From Lachnospiraceae bacterium (GTDB lineage: Bacteria; Bacillota; Clostridia; Lachnospirales; Lachnospiraceae), in contig JAAVXK010000009.1 in NCBI GenBank assembly GCA_022790615.1, forward strand, positions 1 to 40,677: a stretch of 40,677 bases of DNA, in the 5' to 3' direction. The stretch's first letter is position 1. Every line of letters begins with the position of its first letter. The position numbers and the translations under genes are program-made. Below, piece after piece: positions 17,314-24,656 of this stretch. Below the pieces are notes generated by a model that had not been told where the DNA came from, did no database searches, and saw only the letters and a list, made by a program, of their open reading frames with translations.

Positions 17314-18074
17314 TATCTGTCACCGCCTGACTGCAGCAGCGTGAGCGTATCGGTAATGCTCTGGTATAACTGCTCGTTCGTATTATTTCCACGGTATAAC
17401 TGGTGAAACACCTCTCCGTCTTTTATAAACATTATCCTGTCGGCATTGCTTGCCGCCTTAACGGAATGCGTTACCATAAGAATTGTTCTTCCTGTACCGT
17501 TAATGCTTCTAAACAGTTTCAAAAGCTCCCCGGACGCTTTTGAGTCAAGCGCCCCCGTAGGTTCGTCGGCCAGTATGAGCTTTGGCTCTGTTATAAGGGC
17601 CCTCGCAACCGCCGCTCTCTGTTTCTGTCCGCCCGATACCTCATAAGGGTATTTTCTAAGTAACTGTGTGATTCCGAGCAAATCCGCTATCGGCTCAAGC
17701 TTTGCCGACATCTGCATGTAATTTTTCCCTGCCAGTACAAGCGGAAGATATATATTGTCCTCAAGCGTAAACGTATCAAGCAGATTGAAGTCCTGAAATA
17801 CGAATCCAAGATTGTCCCGCCTAAAGTCGGCCATATTTTTTTCTTTAATCGACGACAAATTCTTTCCGTCAAGTATAACGGTGCCCTGCGTCGGTTTGTC
17901 AAGCGCCGCGAGTATGTTTAAGAGCGTCGTCTTTCCCGAGCCGGACTCGCCCATTATCGCGGTAAACTCACCTTCTTCCACGCTGAAAGATACATTTTTG
18001 AGCGCCTCGACCTTATTTCCTCCAAAACGGGTCGTGTACACTTTTTTAACGCCGCTTACATCTAATATACCCAT
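17313..18074 (-). CDS. BceA-type ABC transporter ATPase
   Basis: Cytoplasmic ATPase of the MacB/BceA group, 253 aa. Walker A GESGSGKT is at 42-49, the signature VSGGQKQRAAVARALI near 144-159, and Walker B LILADEPTGALDSK near 163. The ribosome binding site GGAGG lies before the ATG at 18074. It forms an operon with the permease through a 1-base stop/start overlap. The promoter region shows a CTTAC/GTAAG inverted repeat but no good -35, as expected for an activator-dependent promoter. Confidence 0.93.
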   Translation of the reverse strand: MGILDVSGVKKVYTTRFGGNKVEALKNVSFSVEEGEFTAIMGESGSGKTTLLNILAALDKPTQGTVILDGKNLSSIKEKNMADFRRDNLGFVFQDFNLLDTFTLEDNIYLPLVLAGKNYMQMSAKLEPIADLLGITQLLRKYPYEVSGGQKQRAAVARALITEPKLILADEPTGALDSKASGELLKLFRSINGTGRTILMVTHSVKAASNADRIMFIKDGEVFHQLYRGNNTNEQLYQSITDTLTLLQSGGDR

Positions 18075-18172
18075 GTTTAGTTCCTCCTGTCACTTATTAT
18101 TTTATCCGCTTTTATACTAACAGAAAGAATTTTTTTTATCCATTTTATTTACTTACAATGCCAGGGGGAAAA

Positions 18173-18188
18173 CTTACGGTTTTGTAAG
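18173..18188. promoter_or_regulatory. Candidate response-regulator operator upstream of bceA
   Basis: CTTACGGTTTTGTAAG is a 5-bp inverted repeat with a 6-nt centre, about 100 bp before the bceA start. A further CTTAC half-site occurs at 18152-18156. A TATAAA box without a clear -35 lies between it and the gene. This fits BceR-type activation but is inference. Confidence 0.4.
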
Positions 18189-18258
18189 ATTGGATGTAAT
18201 TTGGGTGGGGCGTTATTAGTCTTTATAATTCTGTATATCCCCATTTTAGGCATATTGA

Positions 18259-18411
18259 CTTATACAGTCAGCAAAAGCACCGAATAAAGACGGAAAGGGA
18301 TATGAATATCCTGTGATCGGGCATATGGTAGGATTGGAAGGAAAGATACAAGGGATAAGAAACTGCTTGCAATGGCTGGATTTTAAGAAACATGGGACTG
18401 ACAATAATTGA
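18259..18411 (+). pseudogene. Possible 3' remnant of an unidentified gene
   Basis: An open frame of 50 codons after a stop, without a start or ribosome binding site, encodes a protein-like tail (KGYEYPVIGHMVGLEGKI and more, ending in TGA). I do not recognise it. It lies at the left edge of an AT-rich accessory stretch and could equally be a chance frame. Confidence 0.25.
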
Positions 18412-18568
18412 GATGTTACAGTAAAAGAAAATCTGTATGAAAAAAGTTGCCAACGATTAATTGACAGTAACTAGTGAATTTTGCTTATTTTTCAACCTGT
18501 ATAAAATTTTCAAAGTTCACTAAATTTTGCTTGACTTTATATTTACAGGCTATAATAAAAGTTGACAT
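18412..18568. other. AT-rich non-coding stretch
   Basis: No gene seen. Two partial direct copies of AAATTTTGCTT-like sequence occur (about 18476-18486 and 18521-18532), and TTGACT and TATAAT boxes occur at 18532-18558 with a spacer of only 14 nt. The segment may be an old insertion boundary. Confidence 0.4.
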
Positions 18569-18600
18569 AAAAAAAGGACCACAGTGTTTTACCATAATCC
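18569..18600 (-). terminator. Terminator of the zinc-ribbon protein gene
   Basis: On the minus strand GGATTATGG pairs with CTGTGGTCC (several G-U pairs) and is followed by TTTTTTT (18575-18569), about 45 nt after the stop codon at 18645. Confidence 0.55.
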
Positions 18601-18644
18601 CATTTTTCTTGAAATGTTTCAGTTTTTATTTTACATGATACAAA

Positions 18645-19349
18645 TTATAAATCTTCTTTCATATAATGACATTCAACAGAACAATGAATCATTTCATTAT
18701 TATCATTTTTCCCCCATAATACAGTAATTCCATATATTACACCATTATCCAACACCCATTCATATTTTTCATGATTTCTCTGTTCATCATATGGTTCTTG
18801 AGTATATTCGTAATTTTCACCATGTTTCGTAATTGCATCATTTACTAAATTCTTAAAAATATTACTCCCTTTTTTCTCCAATTCAGCGCTTGAGTCCATT
18901 ATTTGCATCGTATCATTTTGAAATGCTGACATTTCGTCAGTAACAAGAGTAACCCCTATACCAACAGAGATAATCTTATTGTCTTCTATATTAATGGTTT
19001 TTGACATTGAAATATCTTCCATCGTGATTTCCTTTATATATCGTAATGTCTGCCAATTTCCATCGTCACGATATTGTACATTTTTAATTTTAGAAATACG
19101 TTTAATTTCACTATCTGTAATTTGTCTTCCTATAGTTTTAGAATCTAACGGATATTTTTCATTAACACACAATTTCCAAAATGTACCTGCACATAATAAA
19201 AATGCAAATACAATAATAACTATTTTTATCATATGCTTTTTCAAATGGATACTCTTTTGTTTTTTTCTTATCGAAAAACCACAATTCGGGCAACTACTTG
19301 CTGTATCCGAAATTTCTTTTCCACACTCAGGACATTTAATAAGTGCCAT
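18645..19349 (-). CDS. Zinc-ribbon membrane protein of unknown function
   Basis: Protein of 234 aa. An N-terminal zinc ribbon has C6-x2-C9 and C20-x2-C23 (CPECG and CPNCG). A basic segment and one membrane helix (about 40-62, IKIVIIVFAFLLCAGTFW) follow, then a soluble region without a recognised domain. Zinc ribbon plus single TM is common among uncharacterised Firmicutes proteins. GAGGA precedes the ATG. Codon use is clearly more AT-rich than the flanking core genes, suggesting horizontal acquisition. It appears monocistronic, with its own extended -10 promoter and terminator. Confidence 0.75.
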   Translation of the reverse strand: MALIKCPECGKEISDTASSCPNCGFSIRKKQKSIHLKKHMIKIVIIVFAFLLCAGTFWKLCVNEKYPLDSKTIGRQITDSEIKRISKIKNVQYRDDGNWQTLRYIKEITMEDISMSKTINIEDNKIISVGIGVTLVTDEMSAFQNDTMQIMDSSAELEKKGSNIFKNLVNDAITKHGENYEYTQEPYDEQRNHEKYEWVLDNGVIYGITVLWGKNDNNEMIHCSVECHYMKEDL

Positions 19350-19382
19350 AATATAAATCCTCGCATAAAATATTTTACATTT

Positions 19383-19391
19383 ATTATATCA
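19383..19391 (-). promoter_or_regulatory. Extended -10 promoter of the zinc-ribbon gene
   Basis: Minus strand TGATATAAT, a TGN-TATAAT extended -10, 34 nt before the ATG. No good -35 is needed for this class. Confidence 0.45.
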
Positions 19392-19508
19392 CATGCTTAG
19401 AGCAATTTCCACAATTTTTTACAAATCAAAAATAAATTAATTTTAGATTTTAACCTTTTATCTTCACAATAATTATTATTTACACTGAAATTTTAATCCT
19501 GCACTACC

Positions 19509-19668
19509 CTATGTATAAGTAATATTTATTAAATATCTGCTTTTTGCATTATTTTTACATTTAAGTATAAATTCTTCTTTTTCAGAGTTTACAATTCTTC
19601 TTGCTTTCTCAATATTATCTATATAACAAAACCTCTGAGTTTCATTCAGCAACCTATTATAAATTATG
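19509..19668 (-). pseudogene. Possible C-terminal gene fragment cut by the IS5-family element
   Basis: From the IS edge at 19668 an open frame runs 53 codons to a stop (LLNETQRFCYIDNIEKARR and on, ending LINITYT). Composition looks coding-like. On the other side of the element the same frame meets a stop after about a dozen codons, so the 5' part is not recognisable. Function unknown. Confidence 0.3.
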
Positions 19669-19670
19669 CT

Positions 19671-20126
19671 AGGGCGTGTCTGATAACTCTTTATTGCATA
19701 AATTGGCAATATAATGTATGATAAAAGAAAACCATAGGAGTACATAAAATGCCAATTAAGCGTTATGAAATAAGCGATTACCAGTGGAACCAAATAAAGC
19801 ATCTGTTTCCAACGGCGAAGACCGGACGCCCCCCGAAAGATAACCGTATGGTTATCAATGCAATCCTGTGGATTACACAGAGTGGGTCTGCCTGGCGCGA
19901 CCTGCGTGAACGCTATGGTCCATGGAAGACTGTCTACGGCCACTTCTGCAAATGGAGTGATGACGGCACGCTGCAGACTATCTTCAATGCCTTAAACAAA
20001 GATGCGGATTATGAAAATCTAGGCATTAATTCCACTCTGCTCAAAGCCCACCAGCACAGCGCTGGTGCAAAAAAGGGCGGCAGGACACGAAACCAACCAG
20101 CAGCTTGGGAAAGCACACACGCCCTA
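19671..20126 (+). mobile_element. Internally deleted IS5-family insertion sequence
   Basis: The left end reads CTAGGGCGTGTCTGATAAC (from 19669) and the right end ACACGCCCTAG (20117-20127), so TA or CTAG flanks an element of about 455 bp. It contains only the first third of an IS5-family transposase, then jumps to the right terminus. It cannot move by itself. Its left end matches the MITE ends in this window at about 15 of 19 positions. Confidence 0.75.
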
Positions 20127-20150
20127 GAACAAGTCAACAAAATTTGTTAA
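19749..20150 (+). pseudogene. Truncated IS5-family transposase
   Basis: The N-terminal part of an IS5-family transposase (DUF4096-like region, YEISDYQWNQIKHLFP, then SGSAWRDLRERYGPW). The sequence is recognisable to about residue 116 (KKGGRTRNQ). It then appears to shift frame (an alternate frame gives QLGKA) and runs through the right terminus into flanking DNA. The DDE catalytic domain is missing. It is a remnant, not an active enzyme. Confidence 0.8.
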
Positions 20151-20198
20151 TTTCGGTACTGCTACTAAAGGAGATCTTATTTTGTATTTGTTTCTATA

Positions 20199-20402
20199 TC
20201 ACTGCCTTGTAATTACTTTTTTGTCGTAAACATTATCTTCTCTGTTGTATATGCGTTTTGCCATCTTATAAGCTGACAATACTTTTACTCTTGCCATCGT
20301 ATCTATTTCTCCTTTCTGCCATTTCGTCAATGAAATGTGTTTTTCAATAAGTAATTGATATGTGCCTTTATATTGCCTTTCCTGACGCTCTGTAAGTCTC
20401 AT
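20199..20402 (-). CDS. Hypothetical small basic protein, doubtful
   Basis: Open frame of 67 codons (MRLTERQERQYKGTYQLLIE onward), basic and probably helical, with no recognised domain. The first ATG has no ribosome binding site. An internal ATG at about 20297 has GGAG 11 nt upstream and would give a 32-residue peptide. It lies among mobile-element remnants, so it could be a decayed gene. Confidence 0.3.
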   Translation of the reverse strand: MRLTERQERQYKGTYQLLIEKHISLTKWQKGEIDTMARVKVLSAYKMAKRIYNREDNVYDKKVITRQ

Positions 20403-20539
20403 ACAGACGTTTTCAATAATAGCGCGTTATTAACTAACTATATTCAGGCACTAAAATAAGCCCGCTATCAACTATATTTCTATAACTGATAATGGACTTA
20501 TTCAGATGTTCCAAATATTTAATTTTCATGTCATATTAA

Positions 20540-20568
20540 GGCTCTAAAAAATTGGTGTAAACTCAATT
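20540..20568. mobile_element. Possible solo end of an IS256-like element
   Basis: Read on the minus strand, GAGTTTACACCAATTTTTT followed by AGAGCC resembles the termini of IS256-family elements as I remember them. No transposase is adjacent. Listed as a weak remnant only. The rest of 20403-20635 shows no gene. Confidence 0.25.
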
Positions 20569-20635
20569 AAATCAATCCGCCAAACATGCATAAATAAGGC
20601 TTCCGCATTTTTTTAATCTTACGGTTTAGTAGAAT

Positions 20636-21028
20636 TCAAATCCACCATTCCGGCGTCAATTCACCCAGTGTAATCACCTTTTTATTTTCATAATCGAGCA
20701 TAATTTCTATAGCGTTATAATTTCCAGGCATAAGCTGCACCATCAGCTCCCTGCAGGCTCCGCACGGCGCCCCTGACTTTCCGTCAGGCATAATGGCGAT
20801 TACTTTCGATATTTCATTTTCGCCGTTGGTAATCATATTAAAGATTGCATTGCGCTCTGCGCAAATTCCAAGCGTGGAGCATGTGTCAACGCATACGCCC
20901 GTATATATCCTGCCCGACGAAGAAAGAATGGCTGCCGCAACTCCGCCCGCCTCTATGTACTCTGAAATATTTCTTCCGTCCTGCACCTGTTTTGCTTCAT
21001 TATATAACTTGTCCCAAATATCACTCAT
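20636..21028 (-). CDS. Cytidine deaminase-like nucleoside deaminase
   Basis: Zinc-dependent deaminase of 130 aa, the usual length of tetrameric cytidine deaminases. Zinc ligands C56 (ICAERNAI) with catalytic E58, and C89/C92 (APCGACRE) are present. The family converts cytidine and deoxycytidine to uridine forms. Some short members act on other pyrimidine-like compounds such as blasticidin S, and this protein could belong there. AGGGAG precedes the ATG. It stands alone among accessory genes rather than in a pyrimidine salvage operon. Confidence 0.85.
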   Translation of the reverse strand: MSDIWDKLYNEAKQVQDGRNISEYIEAGGVAAAILSSSGRIYTGVCVDTCSTLGICAERNAIFNMITNGENEISKVIAIMPDGKSGAPCGACRELMVQLMPGNYNAIEIMLDYENKKVITLGELTPEWWI

Positions 21029-21171
21029 TTTTTCTCTCCCTCATTTCCTTTTTCATATATTTCAAAAACAACATTTAAAAAGCGTTGCCGAATATCTGAA
21101 ACACAAACTCCCGACAGTATTCTGTGTCCGTAAAAGGTAAATATTATTATCTTCCATCATCTAATAAGCCC

Positions 21172-21741
21172 TCAATAATACTTTCCGGTATATATCTTTC
21201 TCGCCATACTCGTATATTCTTTCACAAAGTCAGCTTTCGCATCCGTGTACCCATCGCGGTTATGCTCGTACTTCTTCCAAATGTTAAGCTTAAGCCGTTC
21301 ATATTCTTTCGCAATGTCCGGGTATGCAATCAGATAATCCCTAAAATACAGTTCATCATTGTCCCCTGATAATCTTAGGTGCAGATGAAACACCTTTTTT
21401 GCAAAACCGTTTTCCGTATAACCCTTATTAAAAGATATTCTGTCGCCGGATTCGCTCATACAGATATACCCGCGGTTACAGAGCCTTTTTTTTATTTCCT
21501 GCATATCCGCCTTAAGTTCCGCCTCAACAAGAATATCTATAATCGGTTTAGCCCATATCGTGGGAACCGCCGTACTCCCTATATGGCTGATACGCGTTAC
21601 GCATTCCATGTCAAATATACTACAAAGGGATTCCCGTTCTTCCTCATACCATGTCTTCCAACAATCCCTGTGCTCCGTAAGAACTATAGGGAATAGCTCC
21701 CACAATTCTTCCATGCTCATTTCCGATAATTTCCGCGCCAC
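21172..21741 (-). CDS. GrpB-family (UPF0157) nucleotidyltransferase-fold protein
   Basis: Protein of 189 aa with the GrpB/UPF0157 hallmarks HIGSTAVPTIWAKPIIDILV and, further on, FHLHLR and YLIAYPDIAKEYERLK. The fold is nucleotidyltransferase-like; no activity is firmly established. The start is GTG at 21741 with AAGGG 7 nt upstream; an ATG at 21786 lacks a site. It lies upstream of the deaminase on the same strand, 143 bp away, and might be co-transcribed. Both are typical small accessory genes. Confidence 0.85.
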   Translation of the reverse strand: MARKLSEMSMEELWELFPIVLTEHRDCWKTWYEEERESLCSIFDMECVTRISHIGSTAVPTIWAKPIIDILVEAELKADMQEIKKRLCNRGYICMSESGDRISFNKGYTENGFAKKVFHLHLRLSGDNDELYFRDYLIAYPDIAKEYERLKLNIWKKYEHNRDGYTDAKADFVKEYTSMARKIYTGKYY

Positions 21742-21854
21742 ACAACACCCTTCTCTCTTAATACTCCAATGTTCCTGCGCACGCACTAAAAAGCTATGAT
21801 TTCATCAGCGCGCTTATAAATGTTTAATTTATAGGACGGATTATCCTGCTAATT

Positions 21855-21904
21855 AAAAACAGACTGGCCTGAATAACCGCATAGTTTTTATCCAAGCCAA
21901 TCTG
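21855..21904 (-). terminator. Rho-independent terminator of the GH98 gene
   Basis: On the minus strand CAGATTGGCTTG pairs with CAGGCCAGTCTG over 12 positions and is followed by TTTTT (21859-21855). It lies about 50 nt after the GH98 stop codon. Confidence 0.8.
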
Positions 21905-21950
21905 ATACATGTGTAATTTGTAAAAATAACAAGCTACGACACGAATCAGC

Positions 21951-24329
21951 CTATTCAATAACAAAGTTATCAATATACAGGCTGCCCGCAAGCTCTGAAT
22001 TTGCTTTTAGCTCAATCTTATTATCACCTGCAATAAGGTTTATCTCCTGTGTGACCGTTTTCCAGTCACTGTATGATTCTCCCTTAGGAAGCGAAAGCGT
22101 AGTTACCTTGCTGCCGTTCACATACAAATCAACATTATTAATATCAGCCGTAACAGAATACCGCAGCGTCATGTTAACTTTCTGGGCCTTATCGTTTGTC
22201 ACTGTATCTTTAACCGCAGCATCCGCCCTTGTGCCAAACTTCACATATCCCTGGCCCTGGTACTTTGTAATGGTCTTATCGTCGCAGCCGTTTATAACAT
22301 TTCCTTCGATATTCTTGCTGTCAAAGAATTCGCCCTCATACTGACGCGGTCCTGTGTATATCGCAGGTGAATCCGGTGCGGTAAGCGTTGCCGTCTTATA
22401 CTCCGTAAGACGGTCAGTTTCACTGCCCGAGCAGGTAACAGTAATATCAACGGGACCGTTATGCCGTACTGTAAGCGTATAGACGCCGTTGCTCCAATCT
22501 TCGGTAACCTCACTTCTTACTTTAATAACTCCCCTTCGTTTACATGTATACGAAGGCTTTGATGCAGCTCCATATATTTTTATCGTATTGGTTTTTAGTT
22601 CTGTCGGTTTTTCTTCATCATAATTGTTCAAATAAAAATCAATATGGTCGGAATACTCGTTAATAAGACCCGAGGCGTATTCCGAATATGAAAGTTCTAC
22701 CTGTCCGCACGTATTATATTTCGGTATGAAATATCCTCCCGATGCAGCTCCGTTCTTATTGTTGTTATACGTCACCCACGTGTTTCCATTTCGCGCCGCA
22801 TAGAAGTTACCCCATGCTTCCTCGGCAAAGAGATTGTTGAACTCATCCTGTTTTGCCTGTATCGTCGTCCAGCGCGTATCAATTGACGTCTGGCTGATTG
22901 GCCTCTCAATTGATTTTGCAGTATCATCTAACAGTTCCGGAACTGTAGGTATAGTAGGGTATCTTCCCGTACGCTTAAACAAATCGCGGTTCTTTCTCAG
23001 ATTACCGTCGCCGTCCTTGCGGTACAGACCTTCAAACAACGTAGGATATGTGCTGTAAAACGCATCATGTTCAAATGCAAAATCCCGAAATTCACCGTCA
23101 GGATAAGCAAACTTATCACTTGCTGTTTCCACATCCTGTATTACGGCAACTTTCGTACGGTCAATAACCTCCTCGCGTGTCGGAATCCGTATTGTCTTAT
23201 CAAGGACTTTTCTGAACATATCAAGCATGTCGTTTTGGAACTGGTCGTACATCTCCCATTTCCGAGACTTATAACCCTCGCTGTCAGTCGTAGGGCTTAC
23301 TTCCTTAAAGTCATCGTTCCACACAAGCTCAGGGCCGTCAATTACAGTACAGCCATTAAGAGCCATACGTTCAAGATGAATCGGGATTCCCGTCGCCATC
23401 CTATATTCATCCTTGGTTGCGTCACCCGTACCGTTCCATGTTGAATCCGTCCAGCCGCTGTCGTCATATCTGACGCCGAAATTACCGCAGTATCCTGCAA
23501 TGTACTGTCCAAACACGATACTCTCCACATCGGCTATGTAAGATATCTGCGTATATTTTTCCTCAAGAATATAATTCTGTGAGTACTTACGGCAGGCCTG
23601 TTCCCATTCAGGTACCTTCTCAAGCATTGCAATAGGATTAATCGGCGGACTCCACTCATTCGAGCACCAGCTGATATCAAGATAACCGCCGTATTTGTTG
23701 CAGAGCTTTAACAGATTGGCAAAATGCCTGTACCGGTCTTCGCATGATGACCAGCGTCCATCAAAGCCCCAAAACTGCTCGCAGTAATTGTATCCTAAAA
23801 AGTTCGGATATTCCCTGAAGAACTCCGCGAACAGCGTGCCTTCCAAATCATAATCTTTTTCCGTATAATCCGGAAAATGACAGAGGCCGCCGCTTGCAGG
23901 CTGAATCATTGCCCACACATTTTTCTCGGCGCATGTCCTAAGCCATGATTTTGCCGTTTCATATCCGTCGTGCACCCTTATAAATCTCTGTTCTTCATCG
24001 CTCCAGTTGATTGAAAGCGAGATATTAAACACGACGTACGGGAGCAAATCCTCCGGAATCAATTCAATAATCTTCGCCGGGTCGGCATAATTCCACGAAT
24101 CAATATGTATAATGTACATGGGCTGTTCCGGCGATACCGGCCGGCGAATCGTTCCGTCTGCCGGCATGCTTTTTTCAGCGGCGCCGGCATTCGGGGCACT
24201 CCCGTCTTCATCCGCCACGCTCTCAATGCCCGCATCGTAATTATCAGCAGGAACCGTCACCGGCGTCTGTGAAAATACATGGACCGACATGGCAACTGAC
24301 AAGACAGCCGCACATAAACTCTTCAACAT
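21951..24329 (-). CDS. Secreted GH98 family glycoside hydrolase with C-terminal CBM
   Basis: Extracellular endo-glycosidase of 792 aa. A signal peptide lies at 1-21 and a linker to about 68. The GH98 catalytic barrel covers about 70-400 (PMYIIHIDSWN; GYNYCEQFWGFDGRW with E184, a likely catalytic acid; DISWCSNEWSP), then the GH98 C-terminal beta region (about 410-640) and a CBM6/35-like module (about 655-792). GH98 enzymes are known as blood-group endo-beta-galactosidases and, in some gut bacteria, as endo-xylanases. With a GH10 xylanase nearby, xylan is plausible, but mucin-type glycans cannot be excluded. The start at 24329 has GGAGG 8 nt upstream. A strong terminator follows. Confidence 0.85.
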   Translation of the reverse strand: MLKSLCAAVLSVAMSVHVFSQTPVTVPADNYDAGIESVADEDGSAPNAGAAEKSMPADGTIRRPVSPEQPMYIIHIDSWNYADPAKIIELIPEDLLPYVVFNISLSINWSDEEQRFIRVHDGYETAKSWLRTCAEKNVWAMIQPASGGLCHFPDYTEKDYDLEGTLFAEFFREYPNFLGYNYCEQFWGFDGRWSSCEDRYRHFANLLKLCNKYGGYLDISWCSNEWSPPINPIAMLEKVPEWEQACRKYSQNYILEEKYTQISYIADVESIVFGQYIAGYCGNFGVRYDDSGWTDSTWNGTGDATKDEYRMATGIPIHLERMALNGCTVIDGPELVWNDDFKEVSPTTDSEGYKSRKWEMYDQFQNDMLDMFRKVLDKTIRIPTREEVIDRTKVAVIQDVETASDKFAYPDGEFRDFAFEHDAFYSTYPTLFEGLYRKDGDGNLRKNRDLFKRTGRYPTIPTVPELLDDTAKSIERPISQTSIDTRWTTIQAKQDEFNNLFAEEAWGNFYAARNGNTWVTYNNNKNGAASGGYFIPKYNTCGQVELSYSEYASGLINEYSDHIDFYLNNYDEEKPTELKTNTIKIYGAASKPSYTCKRRGVIKVRSEVTEDWSNGVYTLTVRHNGPVDITVTCSGSETDRLTEYKTATLTAPDSPAIYTGPRQYEGEFFDSKNIEGNVINGCDDKTITKYQGQGYVKFGTRADAAVKDTVTNDKAQKVNMTLRYSVTADINNVDLYVNGSKVTTLSLPKGESYSDWKTVTQEINLIAGDNKIELKANSELAGSLYIDNFVIE

Positions 24330-24472
24330 AATGTTAACCTCCGTTTCAAACAATATAAATGACATTACTACACATATATTTGTTGTTTCACCTAATCAAT
24401 TTTTACACAATTATATGATATTTAGAACTAAAAGGCAACCTGTTTTTTCTCAATTTTTGTATGCTAATATTC

Positions 24473-24501
24473 TTGTCAATTCACTGAAATTATGATATAA
24501 A
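24473..24501 (+). promoter_or_regulatory. Promoter of the large surface protein gene
   Basis: TTGTCA (24473-24478), 17-nt spacer, TATAAA (24496-24501). It gives a leader of about 150 nt that contains the structured element at 24568-24639. Confidence 0.65.
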
Positions 24502-24567
24502 TCTTACTAAGATATTATTTTTTATGATTGGGAAAGTGTAGGTTTTTTCGGATATTCCAAAAATAAC

Positions 24568-24639
24568 GGCCGGACATCGTTTGACTTGAAGCGTCTCAAA
24601 TGATTGCCCGGTGGTTTTCTTCCTAAAAACGACGCTTCA
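24568..24639 (+). promoter_or_regulatory. Structured 5' leader with loop-tail complementarity (candidate cis-regulatory RNA)
   Basis: A hairpin pairs CCGG (24570-24573) with CCGG (24608-24611) and ATCGTTTGA (24576-24584) with TCAAATGAT (24596-24604). Its 11-nt loop contains TGAAGCGTC (24587-24595), fully complementary to GACGCTTCA (24631-24639), which ends 4 nt before the GGAGAG ribosome binding site. Either a pseudoknot or two exclusive folds could form. It matches no riboswitch class I could recognise. Confidence 0.55.
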
Positions 24640-24656
24640 GAATGGAGAGTATTAAT

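Noticed and set aside
18532-18558. TTGACT and TATAAT boxes as a plus-strand promoter
   Set aside because: The spacer is 14 nt, too short for sigma-A, and no plus-strand gene follows.
20636-21741. Deaminase and GrpB-family genes as a toxin-antitoxin or defence pair
   Set aside because: Both match ordinary single-gene families, are 143 bp apart with no overlap, and no effector or immunity features are seen.
24568-24639. c-di-GMP-I (GEMM) riboswitch
   Set aside because: The conserved joining and receptor-loop sequences of that class are not present; only the presence of hairpins is similar.
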